Assembly (NCBI GenBank): GCA_903835065.1
Contig: CAILLO010000011.1
Span: forward strand, 1 to 63,361
Source of the DNA: an uncultured Eubacteriales bacterium
GTDB taxonomy: Bacteria; Bacillota; Clostridia; Saccharofermentanales; UBA5734
DNA: 63,361 nt
Reading direction: 5' to 3'
Under the pieces are notes generated by a model. That model was not told the origin of the DNA, searched no databases, and saw only the letters and a program-made list of their open reading frames with translations. Position numbers and translations under genes: made by a program. Below, in pieces: positions 31,810-41,001 of this stretch (position 1 is the stretch's first letter; every line of letters begins with the position of its first letter).

Positions 31810-31892
31810 GGGTCCGTCACGCGCCCTACACCGCGCCGCCCCATCATGGAGTCGGAAGGGTCGAAGCCCGACCGGCGAAGGGGGATGAAGGA

Positions 31893-33248
31893 TTGGCGAC
31901 CACGGACATCGCAGCCCCGCAGAAGGGGAAGAAGCGGAAGAAGCCCGCCTGGATCCGGGTGGCCCGCACGGTCAGCCGCATTGCGTCCTTCCTGCTGGTC
32001 CCCATCCTCTTCATCGACGCCTACGACGTCTTCCGCCTGATCGTCCGCTCCGTGGTCGACGGGAAGTCCCTCGACGTGGCCACAATCGCGCCCCAGCTCC
32101 TGACCCTGCTTCTGCTTCTCGGCTCCGCCCTCCTCGTCGGCCGGGTCTTCTGCGGCTGGATGTGCGCCTTCGGCTCCTACGGCGACCTGGTCCGCAGGCT
32201 CGGCGCCTGGCTCACCCGCGACAAGCGCTACGTCGGCGAAAAGCCGGACCGTCGGCTGAGATGCTTGAAATACGCCGTCCTCCTGGTCCCGGTCGTCTTC
32301 GCGCTGCTGCCGGGCGGACCCGACCTCTCCTCCACCAGCCCCTGGGACGCGTTCGGCATGATCGCCTCCTCCGGCCCGCTCCCCGACTTCGGCTCCGCGG
32401 CGGCCGCCGTGCCCGTCGGCGCCTTCCTGCTGCTCCTGGTCACCGTCGGCTCGATCTACGTCGACCGCTTCTTCTGCCGATACCTCTGCCCCCTCGGCGC
32501 CATGTTCTCGCTCGTCTCCCGCAGCCGCTTCCTGACCCTGTCGAAGCCGACCGAGAAGTGCGGGCGCTGCCGCGTCTGCACCAACCGATGCTCCATGGGC
32601 CTCGAACTCTACAAGACCGAGGTGGTCACCTCCGGCGAATGCATCCAGTGCATGGCCTGCGTCGAGGCCTGCCCGCGGCGGAACATCGTGCCACTGGCCG
32701 CGAGCCGCAAGGTCAGGCCCCTCGTCGCCGCGCTGGCCGTCGTCGTCTCGATGGCCGTCGCGGGCCTCGCGCTCTCCGGATCCTTCGGCGGCGGCGCGAC
32801 CGGCGCCCTCTCCTCGACCTCCATTTCGAGCCGGTCCGGTTCGCTCAACAGCGCGACCGACGGCGCCGGGCAGGGCGCCGCGCCGACCAAGGTCCCGCCG
32901 GAGGCCTCGGGCGCCGCGCCGTCCCGGGCCGCGCCGACCCAGGTCCCGACGGCGGCCGCGGGCGCCGCGAAATACAAGGACGGGACCTACCAGGGGTCCG
33001 GCATCGGATTCCGCAACCAGACCACGACGGTCTCGGTGACCATCGTCGGCGGCCGCGTCGCCTCCGTCGTCCCGGTCTCGACCGGGGACAGCCGCTCGTG
33101 GTTCTCCCGGGCCTTCGGCGCCCTGTCCCGGCTCGTCCTCGGGAAGCAGGCCGCGGTCACCGACATCGTGGGCGGCGCCACCTACAGCAGCCGCGGCATC
33201 GACGGCGCCGTCGCGAACGCCCTCTCCAAGGCCGCTGTGGTATCATGA
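31893..33248 (+). CDS. NapH/NosR-like membrane 4Fe-4S protein with C-terminal FMN-binding domain
   Basis: A 451-residue protein with a TTG start (AAGGGGG upstream). The N-terminal membrane part has the NapH/NosR pair of Cys motifs in helices (GRVFCGWMCAFGSYGD and FFCRYLCPLGAMFS). Then come two 4Fe-4S sites: CGRCRVCTNRC and CIQCMACVEACP. An Ala/Pro-rich linker leads to an FMN_bind domain (KYKDGTYQGSGIGFRNQTTT). The covalent flavin motif appears as DIVGGATYSSRGI, with Thr as attachment site. It probably moves electrons across the membrane to an external flavin. It sits between the NO-repair genes and a two-component system. Confidence 0.88.
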   Translation: MATTDIAAPQKGKKRKKPAWIRVARTVSRIASFLLVPILFIDAYDVFRLIVRSVVDGKSLDVATIAPQLLTLLLLLGSALLVGRVFCGWMCAFGSYGDLVRRLGAWLTRDKRYVGEKPDRRLRCLKYAVLLVPVVFALLPGGPDLSSTSPWDAFGMIASSGPLPDFGSAAAAVPVGAFLLLLVTVGSIYVDRFFCRYLCPLGAMFSLVSRSRFLTLSKPTEKCGRCRVCTNRCSMGLELYKTEVVTSGECIQCMACVEACPRRNIVPLAASRKVRPLVAALAVVVSMAVAGLALSGSFGGGATGALSSTSISSRSGSLNSATDGAGQGAAPTKVPPEASGAAPSRAAPTQVPTAAAGAAKYKDGTYQGSGIGFRNQTTTVSVTIVGGRVASVVPVSTGDSRSWFSRAFGALSRLVLGKQAAVTDIVGGATYSSRGIDGAVANALSKAAVVS

Positions 33249-33269
33249 GGGCCTAGAGGGGGACGCGTC

Positions 33270-33983
33270 TTGGACAGGGTGCTGATCGTCGACGACGAGG
33301 ACCGGATCCGCGAAGTGCTGAAGGAATACGCCGCCTTCGAAGGCTTCGACGTGGCCGAGGCCCGGGACGGCATCGAGGCCGTCCAGATCTGCCGGACCCG
33401 CGACTTCGACGTGATCGTGATGGACGTCATGATGCCCCGCCTGGACGGCTTCTCCGCGATCAAGGAGATCCGGAAGACCAAGCCGGTCCCCGTCCTGATG
33501 CTTTCCGCGCGGGGCGAGATCTACGACAAGCTCTTCGGGTTCGAACTCGGCATCGACGACTACGTGGTCAAGCCCTTCTCCCCGAAGGAGGTCATGGCCC
33601 GCCTCCACGTGATCCTCCAGCGCAACCGTCCGCACGAGCCGCCGGCTCCTGCGCCGGACCCGCCCGTCGCCGCGGACTCCGGCCCGTCCGCGAACTGGAC
33701 CGATGCGGGGCTCGTCCTCGACCCCCTCGGCCGCCGGCTCTGGATCGACGAGGTCCGCGTCGACCTGCCGCCCAAGGAATTCGACCTCCTCGTGTGCCTC
33801 GTCCGCAACCGCAACCTCTGCCTTTCCCGCGAGAAGCTGCTGAACGAGGTCTGGGGCTACGACTTCTTCGGGGACACGCGCACCGTCGACACCCACGTCA
33901 AGCTGCTGCGCGGGCACCTCGGCCGCTACCGCTGCCGCATCGCGACGCTCCGCGGGGTCGGGTACCGCTACGATGGCGGATAG
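33270..33983 (+). CDS. OmpR/PhoB family response regulator
   Basis: A 237-residue regulator with a TTG start preceded by GAGGGGGA. Its receiver domain has VDDEDR, the phospho-acceptor Asp in VIVMDVMMPR, and the Lys in DDYVVKPFSP. A Pro-rich linker (EPPAPAPDPP) leads to the winged-helix domain (LPPKEFDLLVCLVRNRNLCL, ending LRGVGYRYDGG). It lies 21 bases after the NapH-like gene and overlaps the kinase gene by 11 bases, so all three may be co-transcribed. Confidence 0.94.
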   Translation: MDRVLIVDDEDRIREVLKEYAAFEGFDVAEARDGIEAVQICRTRDFDVIVMDVMMPRLDGFSAIKEIRKTKPVPVLMLSARGEIYDKLFGFELGIDDYVVKPFSPKEVMARLHVILQRNRPHEPPAPAPDPPVAADSGPSANWTDAGLVLDPLGRRLWIDEVRVDLPPKEFDLLVCLVRNRNLCLSREKLLNEVWGYDFFGDTRTVDTHVKLLRGHLGRYRCRIATLRGVGYRYDGG

Positions 33984-35367
33984 GCGCAGTCTCCGCTTCC
34001 GGCTGTCCCTCTTCCTGGTCCTCTTCGCCGCCGGCCTCATGGCCTCGCTGTGGCTGTTCCAATCGCTGTTCCTCGGCACCTCCTACGCGGCCATGAAGAC
34101 CCGCGAGATCGTGCGGACGGCGGAGCAGACGCGCGCGGCCTACGGGAACGACGGCTTCTCGGACCTGATCCTGCAGACCTCCTTCAACCAGGGAATCGAC
34201 ATCGAGGTCTTCGACTTCGACGGGAACCTGCTGGCCATCTCCGACGAGGACGACCGCGCCAGCACCCGCGACCTCGTCCGGTTCGACGACTTCAGGACCC
34301 GCGTCCTCGCGTCGACGGCGCCGGTCACCTACACGGTCCAGGACGCGCGCGTCGAGGGTTCCATCCTCGTCTACGGCTCGGTCGTCGTCGACGCCCAGGG
34401 GAACCGGGCGCTGCTCTACGTCGGCTCGCCGCTCAACCCGGACGACGCCACTTCGACGGTGCTCGGCAAGCAGATGCTCTACGCGACCGCGCTCTCGCTC
34501 CTGCTGGCCCTCGTGGCGGCGGTCCTCCTGTCCAAGCCGATTTCCGACCCCATCGTCCGCATCACGAAGGCCGCGGCGTCCCTCGCGCAGGGCCGGTACC
34601 GCCGACCCGCGGGGAAGGGCGCCTACACGGAAGTCGACCAGCTCGACCACACGCTCGCCGACGCGGCGGCGGAGCTCTCGAGGACCGAGGACCTGCGTCG
34701 CGAGCTCGTCGGCAACATCTCCCACGACCTCCGGACGCCGCTGACCATGGTCAAGGCCTACGCCGAGATGATCCGCGACCTGTCCGGCAACGACCGGGAG
34801 CGCCGCGAGGCGCACCTGAAGGTCATCATCGAGGAGTCGGACCGGCTCGGTGCGCTGGTCTCCGACGTGCTCGACCTCTCCCGCGCCGAGTCGGACAACG
34901 AGTCCCCCGTCCGCGTGGTCCTGGACCTCGGGGAGATGGTCGGCCGCATCCTGGAGCGGTTCCATATCTACACGGAGAAGGAAGGCACCGTCTTCGCCTT
35001 CTCGTGCGACGGACCGGCCCTCGTCCGCGCGGACCCGGTCCGGATGCAGCAGGTGGTCTACAACCTGGTGGGCAACGCCGTCAACTATGCCGGGGCCGAC
35101 CGGACCGTCCGCATCCGCGTCACGGATGCAGAAGGGCGGGTGCGCTTCGAAGTGTCCGACACCGGCAGGGGCATCCCCCCGGAGGAGCAGGACGCGATCT
35201 GGGAGCGCTACTACAAGAGCGGCGAACCGCACCGGAGGAGCGTCGTGGGGTCCGGCATCGGGCTGTCCATCGTGAAGCGCATCCTCGAGGCGCACGGCGC
35301 GCGGTTCGGCGTCGTGAGCCAGGTCGGGGAGGGAAGCACGTTCTGGTTCGAGCTGGAGCGCGCCTAG
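33973..35367 (+). CDS. Membrane sensor histidine kinase
   Basis: A 464-residue kinase with two membrane helices (about residues 10-32 and 165-187). They enclose an outer sensor of about 130 residues (GIDIEVFDFDGNLLAISDED). HAMP, HisKA (NISHDLRTPLTMVKAYAEMI, with phospho-accepting His) and an ATPase domain (NLVGNAVNYAG, DTGRGIP, GSGIGLSIVK) follow. It overlaps its response regulator by 11 bases and ends tail to tail with the zinc-ribbon gene (4-base CTAG overlap of the two stops). The signal is unknown; the neighbour suggests redox or respiratory control. Confidence 0.94.
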   Translation: MADRRSLRFRLSLFLVLFAAGLMASLWLFQSLFLGTSYAAMKTREIVRTAEQTRAAYGNDGFSDLILQTSFNQGIDIEVFDFDGNLLAISDEDDRASTRDLVRFDDFRTRVLASTAPVTYTVQDARVEGSILVYGSVVVDAQGNRALLYVGSPLNPDDATSTVLGKQMLYATALSLLLALVAAVLLSKPISDPIVRITKAAASLAQGRYRRPAGKGAYTEVDQLDHTLADAAAELSRTEDLRRELVGNISHDLRTPLTMVKAYAEMIRDLSGNDRERREAHLKVIIEESDRLGALVSDVLDLSRAESDNESPVRVVLDLGEMVGRILERFHIYTEKEGTVFAFSCDGPALVRADPVRMQQVVYNLVGNAVNYAGADRTVRIRVTDAEGRVRFEVSDTGRGIPPEEQDAIWERYYKSGEPHRRSVVGSGIGLSIVKRILEAHGARFGVVSQVGEGSTFWFELERA

Positions 35368-35918
35368 TTCCGTCCCGGCTGGGTCGGCGCCCCGCACTTC
35401 GTGCAGAAACGGGCCCCCGCCGAGAGCGGCGAACCGCAATTCGAGCAGAATCCCCAGTGCCCCTGCGCGGGCGGGACCGGCGCGTACCCGGCGGGCCAGA
35501 GCGCCTTGTCGCGGCTCAGGACCGTCCTGCACTTGAATCCGTGCTGCTTCGCGGTCTCCTTCACGGCCTTGGGGATGGATCCGAGGTCGAGCTTGTACTC
35601 GTAGGCCTTGCCGTCCGTGGAGTATTGGACGCCCTTCACCTTGCGGAACAGCGTCGCGCCGCTCTGGAACGACGACTCGGAACTGCTCCCGAAGGAGAAG
35701 CCCGAGCCGGTCTCGGCGGTCTTCTCGTAGAGGAAGACCGTCTGCTCCGCATCGTCGACGAAGACGAGCGCCTCATAGTCGATGCGTTTGTCGCCCGTAC
35801 CCCAGCCCGCATCGAGGAACTCGGTGCGGACCGAGACGTCCGTGCCCGCTCCGAGCTGGACGGGGACGCCGAGAGCGCGGAGTGCGGTGGAGATGGCCGA
35901 GACGAGGATGCCGTTCAC
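35364..35918 (-). CDS. Zinc-ribbon protein of unknown function
   Basis: A 184-residue protein with a GTG start that overlaps the DedA stop (GTGA). The first ~135 residues form an alpha/beta domain (VNGILVSAISTALRALGVPV, DYEALVFVDDAEQTVFLYEK) that I do not recognise. A linker ends in a C-terminal zinc ribbon: FCSNCGSPLSAGARFCTKCG (two CxxC pairs). Such ribbons often end small Firmicutes proteins of unknown role. It is co-translated with DedA. Confidence 0.75.
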   Translation of the reverse strand: MNGILVSAISTALRALGVPVQLGAGTDVSVRTEFLDAGWGTGDKRIDYEALVFVDDAEQTVFLYEKTAETGSGFSFGSSSESSFQSGATLFRKVKGVQYSTDGKAYEYKLDLGSIPKAVKETAKQHGFKCRTVLSRDKALWPAGYAPVPPAQGHWGFCSNCGSPLSAGARFCTKCGAPTQPGRN

Positions 35919-36604
35919 TTGTCCTGGAACTCGCAGGACGCAGCGGCGGCCTCCGCGGCGGCCAGCGCCTTGCGGGCCTTCCCGGCCGCGCGTTCCTTGA
36001 AGAACGTGATGGCGGCGGGGATGCAGGAGATCGCGATGATCAGGATCTCGACGATGCCGAAGTGGTCCTGCACGAACGGAATCGTGCCGACGAACCAGCC
36101 GAGGGTCAGGAACAGGGTCACCCACATCGCGACGCCGATCACGTTGCTGCGGAGGAAGCGGACGAAGGTCATCGTGCCCATGCCGGCGACGAAGGGGACG
36201 AAGGTGCGGATGATGGGGAAGAAGTGCCCCAGCACGACGGTGCCGGCGCCGTGCTTTTCATAGAACTCGTGCGCTCGCTGGAGGTAGGCGGGGTTCAGGA
36301 ACCGGATCTTCTCGTTGCGGAAGACGCGCGGTCCGAGCATGCGCCCGATGTTGTAGTTCGAAGTGTCCCCGAGGATGCCGGCCGCGAGGATCAGCGGCGC
36401 CGCGATCCAGAGCTTCATTCCCGACGAGGCGCACAGCGCCCCGACGGCGAAGATCAGGGAATCGCCGGGGAGGAAGGGCGTGAAGAACAGGCCCGTCTCG
36501 CAGAAGATCAGCAGGAAGGGCACGATGTAGATGATCGCGCCCTGGTTGGCCGGGTCGTTCAGCCATTTGTTGAAGTGAAGGACGATCTCGATCAAGTTGC
36601 TCAT
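35915..36604 (-). CDS. DedA family membrane protein
   Basis: A 229-residue protein of the DedA/SNARE-associated family, proposed to act in membrane homeostasis or as lipid flippases. The motifs are FCETGLFFTPFLPGDSLIFA (Glu and Asp of the family), GDTSNYNIGRMLG and GHFFPIIRTFVPFVAGMGTM (with the key Arg). The ATG at 36604 has no ribosome site. TATACA lies only about 13 bases before it, so the message may be almost leaderless. The zinc-ribbon gene follows with overlap. Confidence 0.9.
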   Translation of the reverse strand: MSNLIEIVLHFNKWLNDPANQGAIIYIVPFLLIFCETGLFFTPFLPGDSLIFAVGALCASSGMKLWIAAPLILAAGILGDTSNYNIGRMLGPRVFRNEKIRFLNPAYLQRAHEFYEKHGAGTVVLGHFFPIIRTFVPFVAGMGTMTFVRFLRSNVIGVAMWVTLFLTLGWFVGTIPFVQDHFGIVEILIIAISCIPAAITFFKERAAGKARKALAAAEAAAASCEFQDK

Positions 36605-36669
36605 GAAGCGAGCGTACTGTATAACGGGGCCTGCGGTCAAGTGGATGGGCGGTTGAGGTCGAGAAGGCG

Positions 36670-38493
36670 TCAGCCCGCCGACAGGCCCGACACGATCCAC
36701 GCGTAGAAGTCCGGGGCCTCCTTCTGGACCAACGCGAGGATCTTCGGGGCGTCCGTCGCGAGGTCGGTCTGCAGCACCGTCGCGTCGTCCGAGGTCAGGG
36801 CCGCGAGGTCGATCGAGTTGTCGGCGGTGGGCTGGACCCCGTCGAAGGCCTGGGCGGGGAGGCGGGTCATCGAGAGATCCGCGCTGGCCTTGCCCTCCGC
36901 CGACTCGAAGGCGAGGCCGACCGTGGTCGTCCCGCTGTCGACGGCGTTCCCCTGATTGTGGACCTCCAGCGTGAGCGTGTCAGCGGGCGGGAGCCAGTCG
37001 GCCTTCGCGGAGAGCGTCAACGTCACGTCGGTCTTCTGGGCCGCGAGGTCGGTCGCCGCGTCGTAGGCGAGGGTCACGACGCCCGTGGCCGACACCGAGG
37101 TCGATCCGGCGTTCGCGCTTGCCTGGAGCGCGGCGAGGTCGAGGGACACGGTGCCGGAGACCTCGGACTTCGCGCCGAGGGTGGCCTTGGAGACGAGGTC
37201 GAAGGCCTGCGCGCCGCCGATATGAAGCGAGACGTGCGTCGCGGTGCCGGAGCCGGTCTTGAAGGGCAGCTGGGCGAACAGCACCGTGGTCGTGCCGTCG
37301 GCCTGGGCCGAAGCGGGAACGAATTCGATCGTGCGCGAGATCACGCGGCCGTCCGTGGCGATGTCGAGCGTCTGTCGGAACGAAGCGAGGTCGACGCTGC
37401 CCGCCGTCACGCCCTGGGCGGCGTCGGCGAGGGCGGAGGTCCAGGCCGCGAATGTCGGCAGCGCGTCGTAGGCGTTCTGCAGGGATGTCGTGTCCTCGCC
37501 GGAGGCCGCGGCCGCGACGACGGCGTGGAGGGCGGTGCGCACCGCCCCGACGGTATTGTCGTAGAGGACCTGGTCGGTGGAGGCGTGCGACAGGATGGAC
37601 CGCAGCATCGAGGCGAACTGCTCGCCCGTCAGCGTGGAGCGCATCGCGAGGCAGGAGACCGAGACGTCGCCGATGGTGACGTCCTGCGCGCCGAGGGAGT
37701 CGATCGTGCCCTGGTCGAGCGCCGCGGCGTAGAGGTCCGCGTAGGCGGCCAACGACTTCGAGAGCGCCGGGCCATCGACCGTGAGGTCCTTGAGGACCGA
37801 CGGGAACTGCGCGGTCGGCAGGGAGACGGCACCCGTCGGCAGGCCCGACGAACCGGCGAGGGACGTCAGCTCGGACGGCGAAAGGACGAGGAGGTGCGAC
37901 AGGAGGGCGGGCGCGTCGACGACGATGCGGCCGTCGGACAGCGCGACGAGGCCGGCCTTGACGAGCTCCGAGCTTCCGAGGCCGATCGTCAGGTCGGTGC
38001 GCGACGCGCCGCCCTGGGGCGCGGTGTCGGAGTCGAAGCCGAGCTTGAGCTTGCGCACCGCGTCGGCGACGGCCGCCGAGCCGGTCGCGTCCATCGCGCC
38101 GAGGTTCGAGAGCAAGGCGTCGTCGAGCCCGAAGGTCGCCGTGCCCTGGACGCGGAAGGGCTTCGGGGCCGCGGACGGGCCGGCGTCCTTTGCGGCCAGG
38201 GCGTCCTGCGCGGCCTTGACGGCGGCGGCGTAGGACTGGCCGACCGTCTGCAGCGCGACCTTGACGTTCTGCTTCTCGACGGCGACGACGAAGGCGTGGT
38301 CCCCGACGAGGAGGCGGTAGGCGGGGAGGCGGAAGAAGGCGAGCACGACGGCGGCCGCCACGAGCACGACGGCGAGTGCGCCGCCGAGGATCCGAAGCCA
38401 GGCCCTCGGGCGCCTGCGAGACGCGGGGGAGGGGGAGGTCGCGGGGGTCGGCGTGGGAATCGCTTCCGGAAGGGTCGTCGTCTCGTCCGCCAT
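36670..38493 (-). CDS. Large membrane-anchored extracytoplasmic protein of unknown function
   Basis: A 607-residue protein. The cytoplasmic N-terminus is Pro/Thr-rich (TTTLPEAIPTPTPATSPSPA), then a basic stretch and one helix (ILGGALAVVLVAAAVVLAFF) anchor a large outer part. That part is beta-rich, Ser/Thr/Asp/Ala-rich and has few Cys. It resembles anchored clostridial proteins annotated as DUF6583 or hypothetical; this match is uncertain. The ATG at 38493 follows AAGGAGA. It could have a cell-envelope role, but no catalytic motif is visible. Confidence 0.65.
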   Translation of the reverse strand: MADETTTLPEAIPTPTPATSPSPASRRRPRAWLRILGGALAVVLVAAAVVLAFFRLPAYRLLVGDHAFVVAVEKQNVKVALQTVGQSYAAAVKAAQDALAAKDAGPSAAPKPFRVQGTATFGLDDALLSNLGAMDATGSAAVADAVRKLKLGFDSDTAPQGGASRTDLTIGLGSSELVKAGLVALSDGRIVVDAPALLSHLLVLSPSELTSLAGSSGLPTGAVSLPTAQFPSVLKDLTVDGPALSKSLAAYADLYAAALDQGTIDSLGAQDVTIGDVSVSCLAMRSTLTGEQFASMLRSILSHASTDQVLYDNTVGAVRTALHAVVAAAASGEDTTSLQNAYDALPTFAAWTSALADAAQGVTAGSVDLASFRQTLDIATDGRVISRTIEFVPASAQADGTTTVLFAQLPFKTGSGTATHVSLHIGGAQAFDLVSKATLGAKSEVSGTVSLDLAALQASANAGSTSVSATGVVTLAYDAATDLAAQKTDVTLTLSAKADWLPPADTLTLEVHNQGNAVDSGTTTVGLAFESAEGKASADLSMTRLPAQAFDGVQPTADNSIDLAALTSDDATVLQTDLATDAPKILALVQKEAPDFYAWIVSGLSAG

Positions 38494-38700
38494 GGGAGGT
38501 CTCCTTCGGTCCGTTCCGCGAGGGCCGATTCCCGCGCGCTGCGTCAAGTCTACCATGGGCGAGGGTCCTCCGGGAGCGTCTTCGATTCTGCCGGCGTTCG
38601 CCCTCCGGTTCCTCTCCCTGCCAGGGACGTCGATCGCGCACCGCGCCCCCTTTCCGCAGAAAAGCACCCGAGGGGGATTCCCGCGCGCGATGCGATGTGA

Positions 38701-38706
38701 TAGTAT
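38701..38706 (+). promoter_or_regulatory. Candidate -10 (TAGTAT) of the Gfo/Idh operon
   Basis: TAGTAT would place the start point near 38713, just before the palindrome at 38719-38734. The -35 is unclear. Confidence 0.4.
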
Positions 38707-38718
38707 CTCTATGAATCG

Positions 38719-38734
38719 TAGTAATCGATTGCTA
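38719..38734. promoter_or_regulatory. LacI-like operator palindrome TAGTAATCGATTGCTA
   Basis: A 16-bp palindrome with one mismatched pair per arm around the perfect core AATCGATT. It lies just downstream of the inferred transcription start and 53 bases before the ATG of the dehydrogenase gene. Size, central CG and position fit a LacI/GalR-family repressor site. No LacI-type gene is in the window. Confidence 0.55.
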
Positions 38735-38786
38735 TCCGCCGGATTGCGCCCCGGGCGCAGGACGTACCCCAAAGGAGGGAACCACC

Positions 38787-39992
38787 ATGAGCACTGCGGA
38801 GAGACCGGACGTCCTCGTCGTCGGCGGCGGGATGATCAGCAAGGAAGTCGTGCTGCCCACGCTGTTCCAGGAACAGCGCTACGGCCGCGTCGGAGAGATC
38901 TCGATCAGTTCCCTCACGGGCGACATCATCCGCGACCTGCAGGGGATGTTCCCGAAGTTCAAGGGCTATCCCGACCCCGATGTGCTCGGCACCGCCGAGC
39001 GCTTCCCCGACATGTTCAAGGACGCGATCCGCGCGCTGCCCGAGACCGGCGTCGTCGTCGTCGCGACTCCCGACCACCTGCATACGCCCGTGATCATGGC
39101 CGCCCTCGAGGCCGGCCGCCACTGCATCGTCGAGAAGCCCCTGTGCCTGAAGGTCGACGAGGCGAGGAAGATCATCGCGCTCGCCGAGGAGAAGGGCCTC
39201 TACATCCTCACCGACTACCACAAGCGCCACGACCGCTCGGTCCGCGCCGCCCGCTACCGCTTCCGCAAGGGCGAGCTCGGCGAGATGCTCCACGGCCACG
39301 CCTGGATCGAGGAGCCCAAGTACATGGCCCTCGACGTCTTCAAGGACTGGGCCGAGAAGAGCTCGTCCTTCGAGTACATCGGCGTGCACTACGCCGACGC
39401 CTACTACTTCGTCACCGGCCTGAAGCCGAAGCGCCTCGTCGCCTACGGCCAGAAGAAATTCCTGCCCACGCAGGGCAAGAACGCGTACGACGCCGTGCAG
39501 GCCACGATCGAGTGGGAGGACGGTTCCGCGTTCTGGATCCAGACGTCGTGGGTCAATAATCCGAAGAACAGCGCGATGACCAACCAGGGCATGATGCTAC
39601 TCGGCACCCAGGGCGAGTACTGGGCGGACCACAAGAACCGCAACACGCACTTCGTGACCGACGCCAAGGGCTACGAGGACTTCAACCCGAACTTCTTCAA
39701 GCAGTACGACAGCTGGGACTTCCCCGGCGAGGTCGACAACGTCGGCTACGGCTACGACAGCATCGTGCAGGGCGTCAACGACGTCCGGCGCCTCAGCCTC
39801 GCGACGCAGGGACTGAGCCCCGAGGCCGCGCTGGCCGAGAGGAAGAAGATGCTGGCCGTGATGGGCGAGACCCGCGCGCTGCCCCGCCAGGCGCTGGTCG
39901 GCGTCGCGATCAACAACGCCGTGCGCATGAGCGTCGACAACGGCTCGAAGTTCGTCGTGTTCGACGAAGACATGAACATCCGCTTCGAGTAG
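38787..39992 (+). CDS. Gfo/Idh/MocA family NAD(P)-dependent dehydrogenase
   Basis: A 401-residue oxidoreductase. The Rossmann start reads VLVVGGGMISKEVVLPTL, and the family motif EKP is in HCIVEKPLCLKV. The C-terminal sheet domain carries YIGVHYADAYYFVTG, where the catalytic His is expected. The family oxidises or reduces sugars, inositols and amino sugars. AAAGGAGGGAACCACC precedes the ATG. It is first in an operon with an AEC transporter and a cupin-aminotransferase. This suggests uptake or release and catabolism of a polyol-, sugar- or amino-sugar-like compound. Confidence 0.88.
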   Translation: MSTAERPDVLVVGGGMISKEVVLPTLFQEQRYGRVGEISISSLTGDIIRDLQGMFPKFKGYPDPDVLGTAERFPDMFKDAIRALPETGVVVVATPDHLHTPVIMAALEAGRHCIVEKPLCLKVDEARKIIALAEEKGLYILTDYHKRHDRSVRAARYRFRKGELGEMLHGHAWIEEPKYMALDVFKDWAEKSSSFEYIGVHYADAYYFVTGLKPKRLVAYGQKKFLPTQGKNAYDAVQATIEWEDGSAFWIQTSWVNNPKNSAMTNQGMMLLGTQGEYWADHKNRNTHFVTDAKGYEDFNPNFFKQYDSWDFPGEVDNVGYGYDSIVQGVNDVRRLSLATQGLSPEAALAERKKMLAVMGETRALPRQALVGVAINNAVRMSVDNGSKFVVFDEDMNIRFE

Positions 39993-40034
39993 AGGCGGAC
40001 GGGGCAGGGCAGAGCAGGCGGAGCGGACGGCGGC

Positions 40035-40988
40035 ATGGCGATCCTCTCGATCATCGTCCCGATCTTCCTCCTCATTTCGGCCGGCTTCGGGCTGCGCCGG
40101 AAGGGGTTCATCACCGACGACGTGAAGAACTTCCTGTCGAAGTTCGTCTTCTACGCCGCCTTCCCCGCGCTCACGTTCCGCTCGATCGCCTCCTTCGATT
40201 TCCGCACGACGATGGACCTGCCGCTCGTCGCCGCCAACCTGTCTTCTACTGGCATCATGTTCGTCCTCTCGTTCGGCGCGGTGATGCTGCTCAAGGCGCG
40301 GCACAAGCGCGGCGCCCTGCACATGGGCTCCTTCCGCTCGAACCAGGGGTACCTCGGGCTGCCCGTCGTCAACGGCTTCTACGGCGCCCAGGCGATGAGC
40401 CGGGCGGCCGTCGTCAACGGCTTCGACTCGCCGCTGTCCGTGATCCTGTCGGCGGTCGCCCTCGAGACCTACGGCACCCGCGCCGGCGGCTCGCGCCTCA
40501 AGGAGCTCGGGGCCAAGCTGCTCGGTCTGGTCACCAACCCGATCGTCCTCTCCTCGTTCCTCGCGCTGCTCGTCGCGTACCTGCGCATCCCGGTCCTCTC
40601 GGTGGGCCTCGTCGACCAGACGCTCGCCCTGCTCGCCGGCACGTCGCTGCCCCTCGCGCTGCTGTCCATCGGCTGCTCGCTCGAGATCGGCAAGCTCCTC
40701 GCGAACCTGCGCCCCGTTCTCGCCGTCGCCGCGGCCAAACTGCTGGCCCTGCCCGCGATCGCCTTCGTCCTGTCCTACTTCGTCTTCGGCCTGCGCGGCA
40801 GCGACCTCGCCGTCAACCTCGTCCTCACCGCGATGCCCACGTCCGTCTCGAGCTACATCATGGCCTGCGAGATGGACACCGACGAGGAGCTGATGGCCTC
40901 GATCATCGGACTCACCACCTTCGCCTCCGTCGTGACCGTGTCCCTGCTGCAGTGGGCCCTCGCGAGCGGGCTCATCCCGACGACCTGA
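40035..40988 (+). CDS. AEC family (auxin efflux carrier-like) transporter
   Basis: A 317-residue protein with about ten membrane helices. The N-terminal half (FLLISAGFGLRRKGFITDDV, KFVFYAAFPALTFRSIASFD) and the C-terminal half (AMPTSVSSYIMACEMDTDEE) match bacterial AEC proteins, which move small organic acids. It lies 42 bases after the dehydrogenase and 13 bases before the cupin-aminotransferase gene. The operon suggests that it transports the substrate or product of those enzymes. Confidence 0.88.
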   Translation: MAILSIIVPIFLLISAGFGLRRKGFITDDVKNFLSKFVFYAAFPALTFRSIASFDFRTTMDLPLVAANLSSTGIMFVLSFGAVMLLKARHKRGALHMGSFRSNQGYLGLPVVNGFYGAQAMSRAAVVNGFDSPLSVILSAVALETYGTRAGGSRLKELGAKLLGLVTNPIVLSSFLALLVAYLRIPVLSVGLVDQTLALLAGTSLPLALLSIGCSLEIGKLLANLRPVLAVAAAKLLALPAIAFVLSYFVFGLRGSDLAVNLVLTAMPTSVSSYIMACEMDTDEELMASIIGLTTFASVVTVSLLQWALASGLIPTT

Positions 40989-41001
40989 GGAGGACGGACG
41001 C

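Noticed and set aside
38494-38700. A gene in the gap upstream of the Gfo/Idh operon
   Set aside because: The plus frame there (starting near 38453) has no ribosome site or motif and overlaps the leader of the anchored-protein gene.
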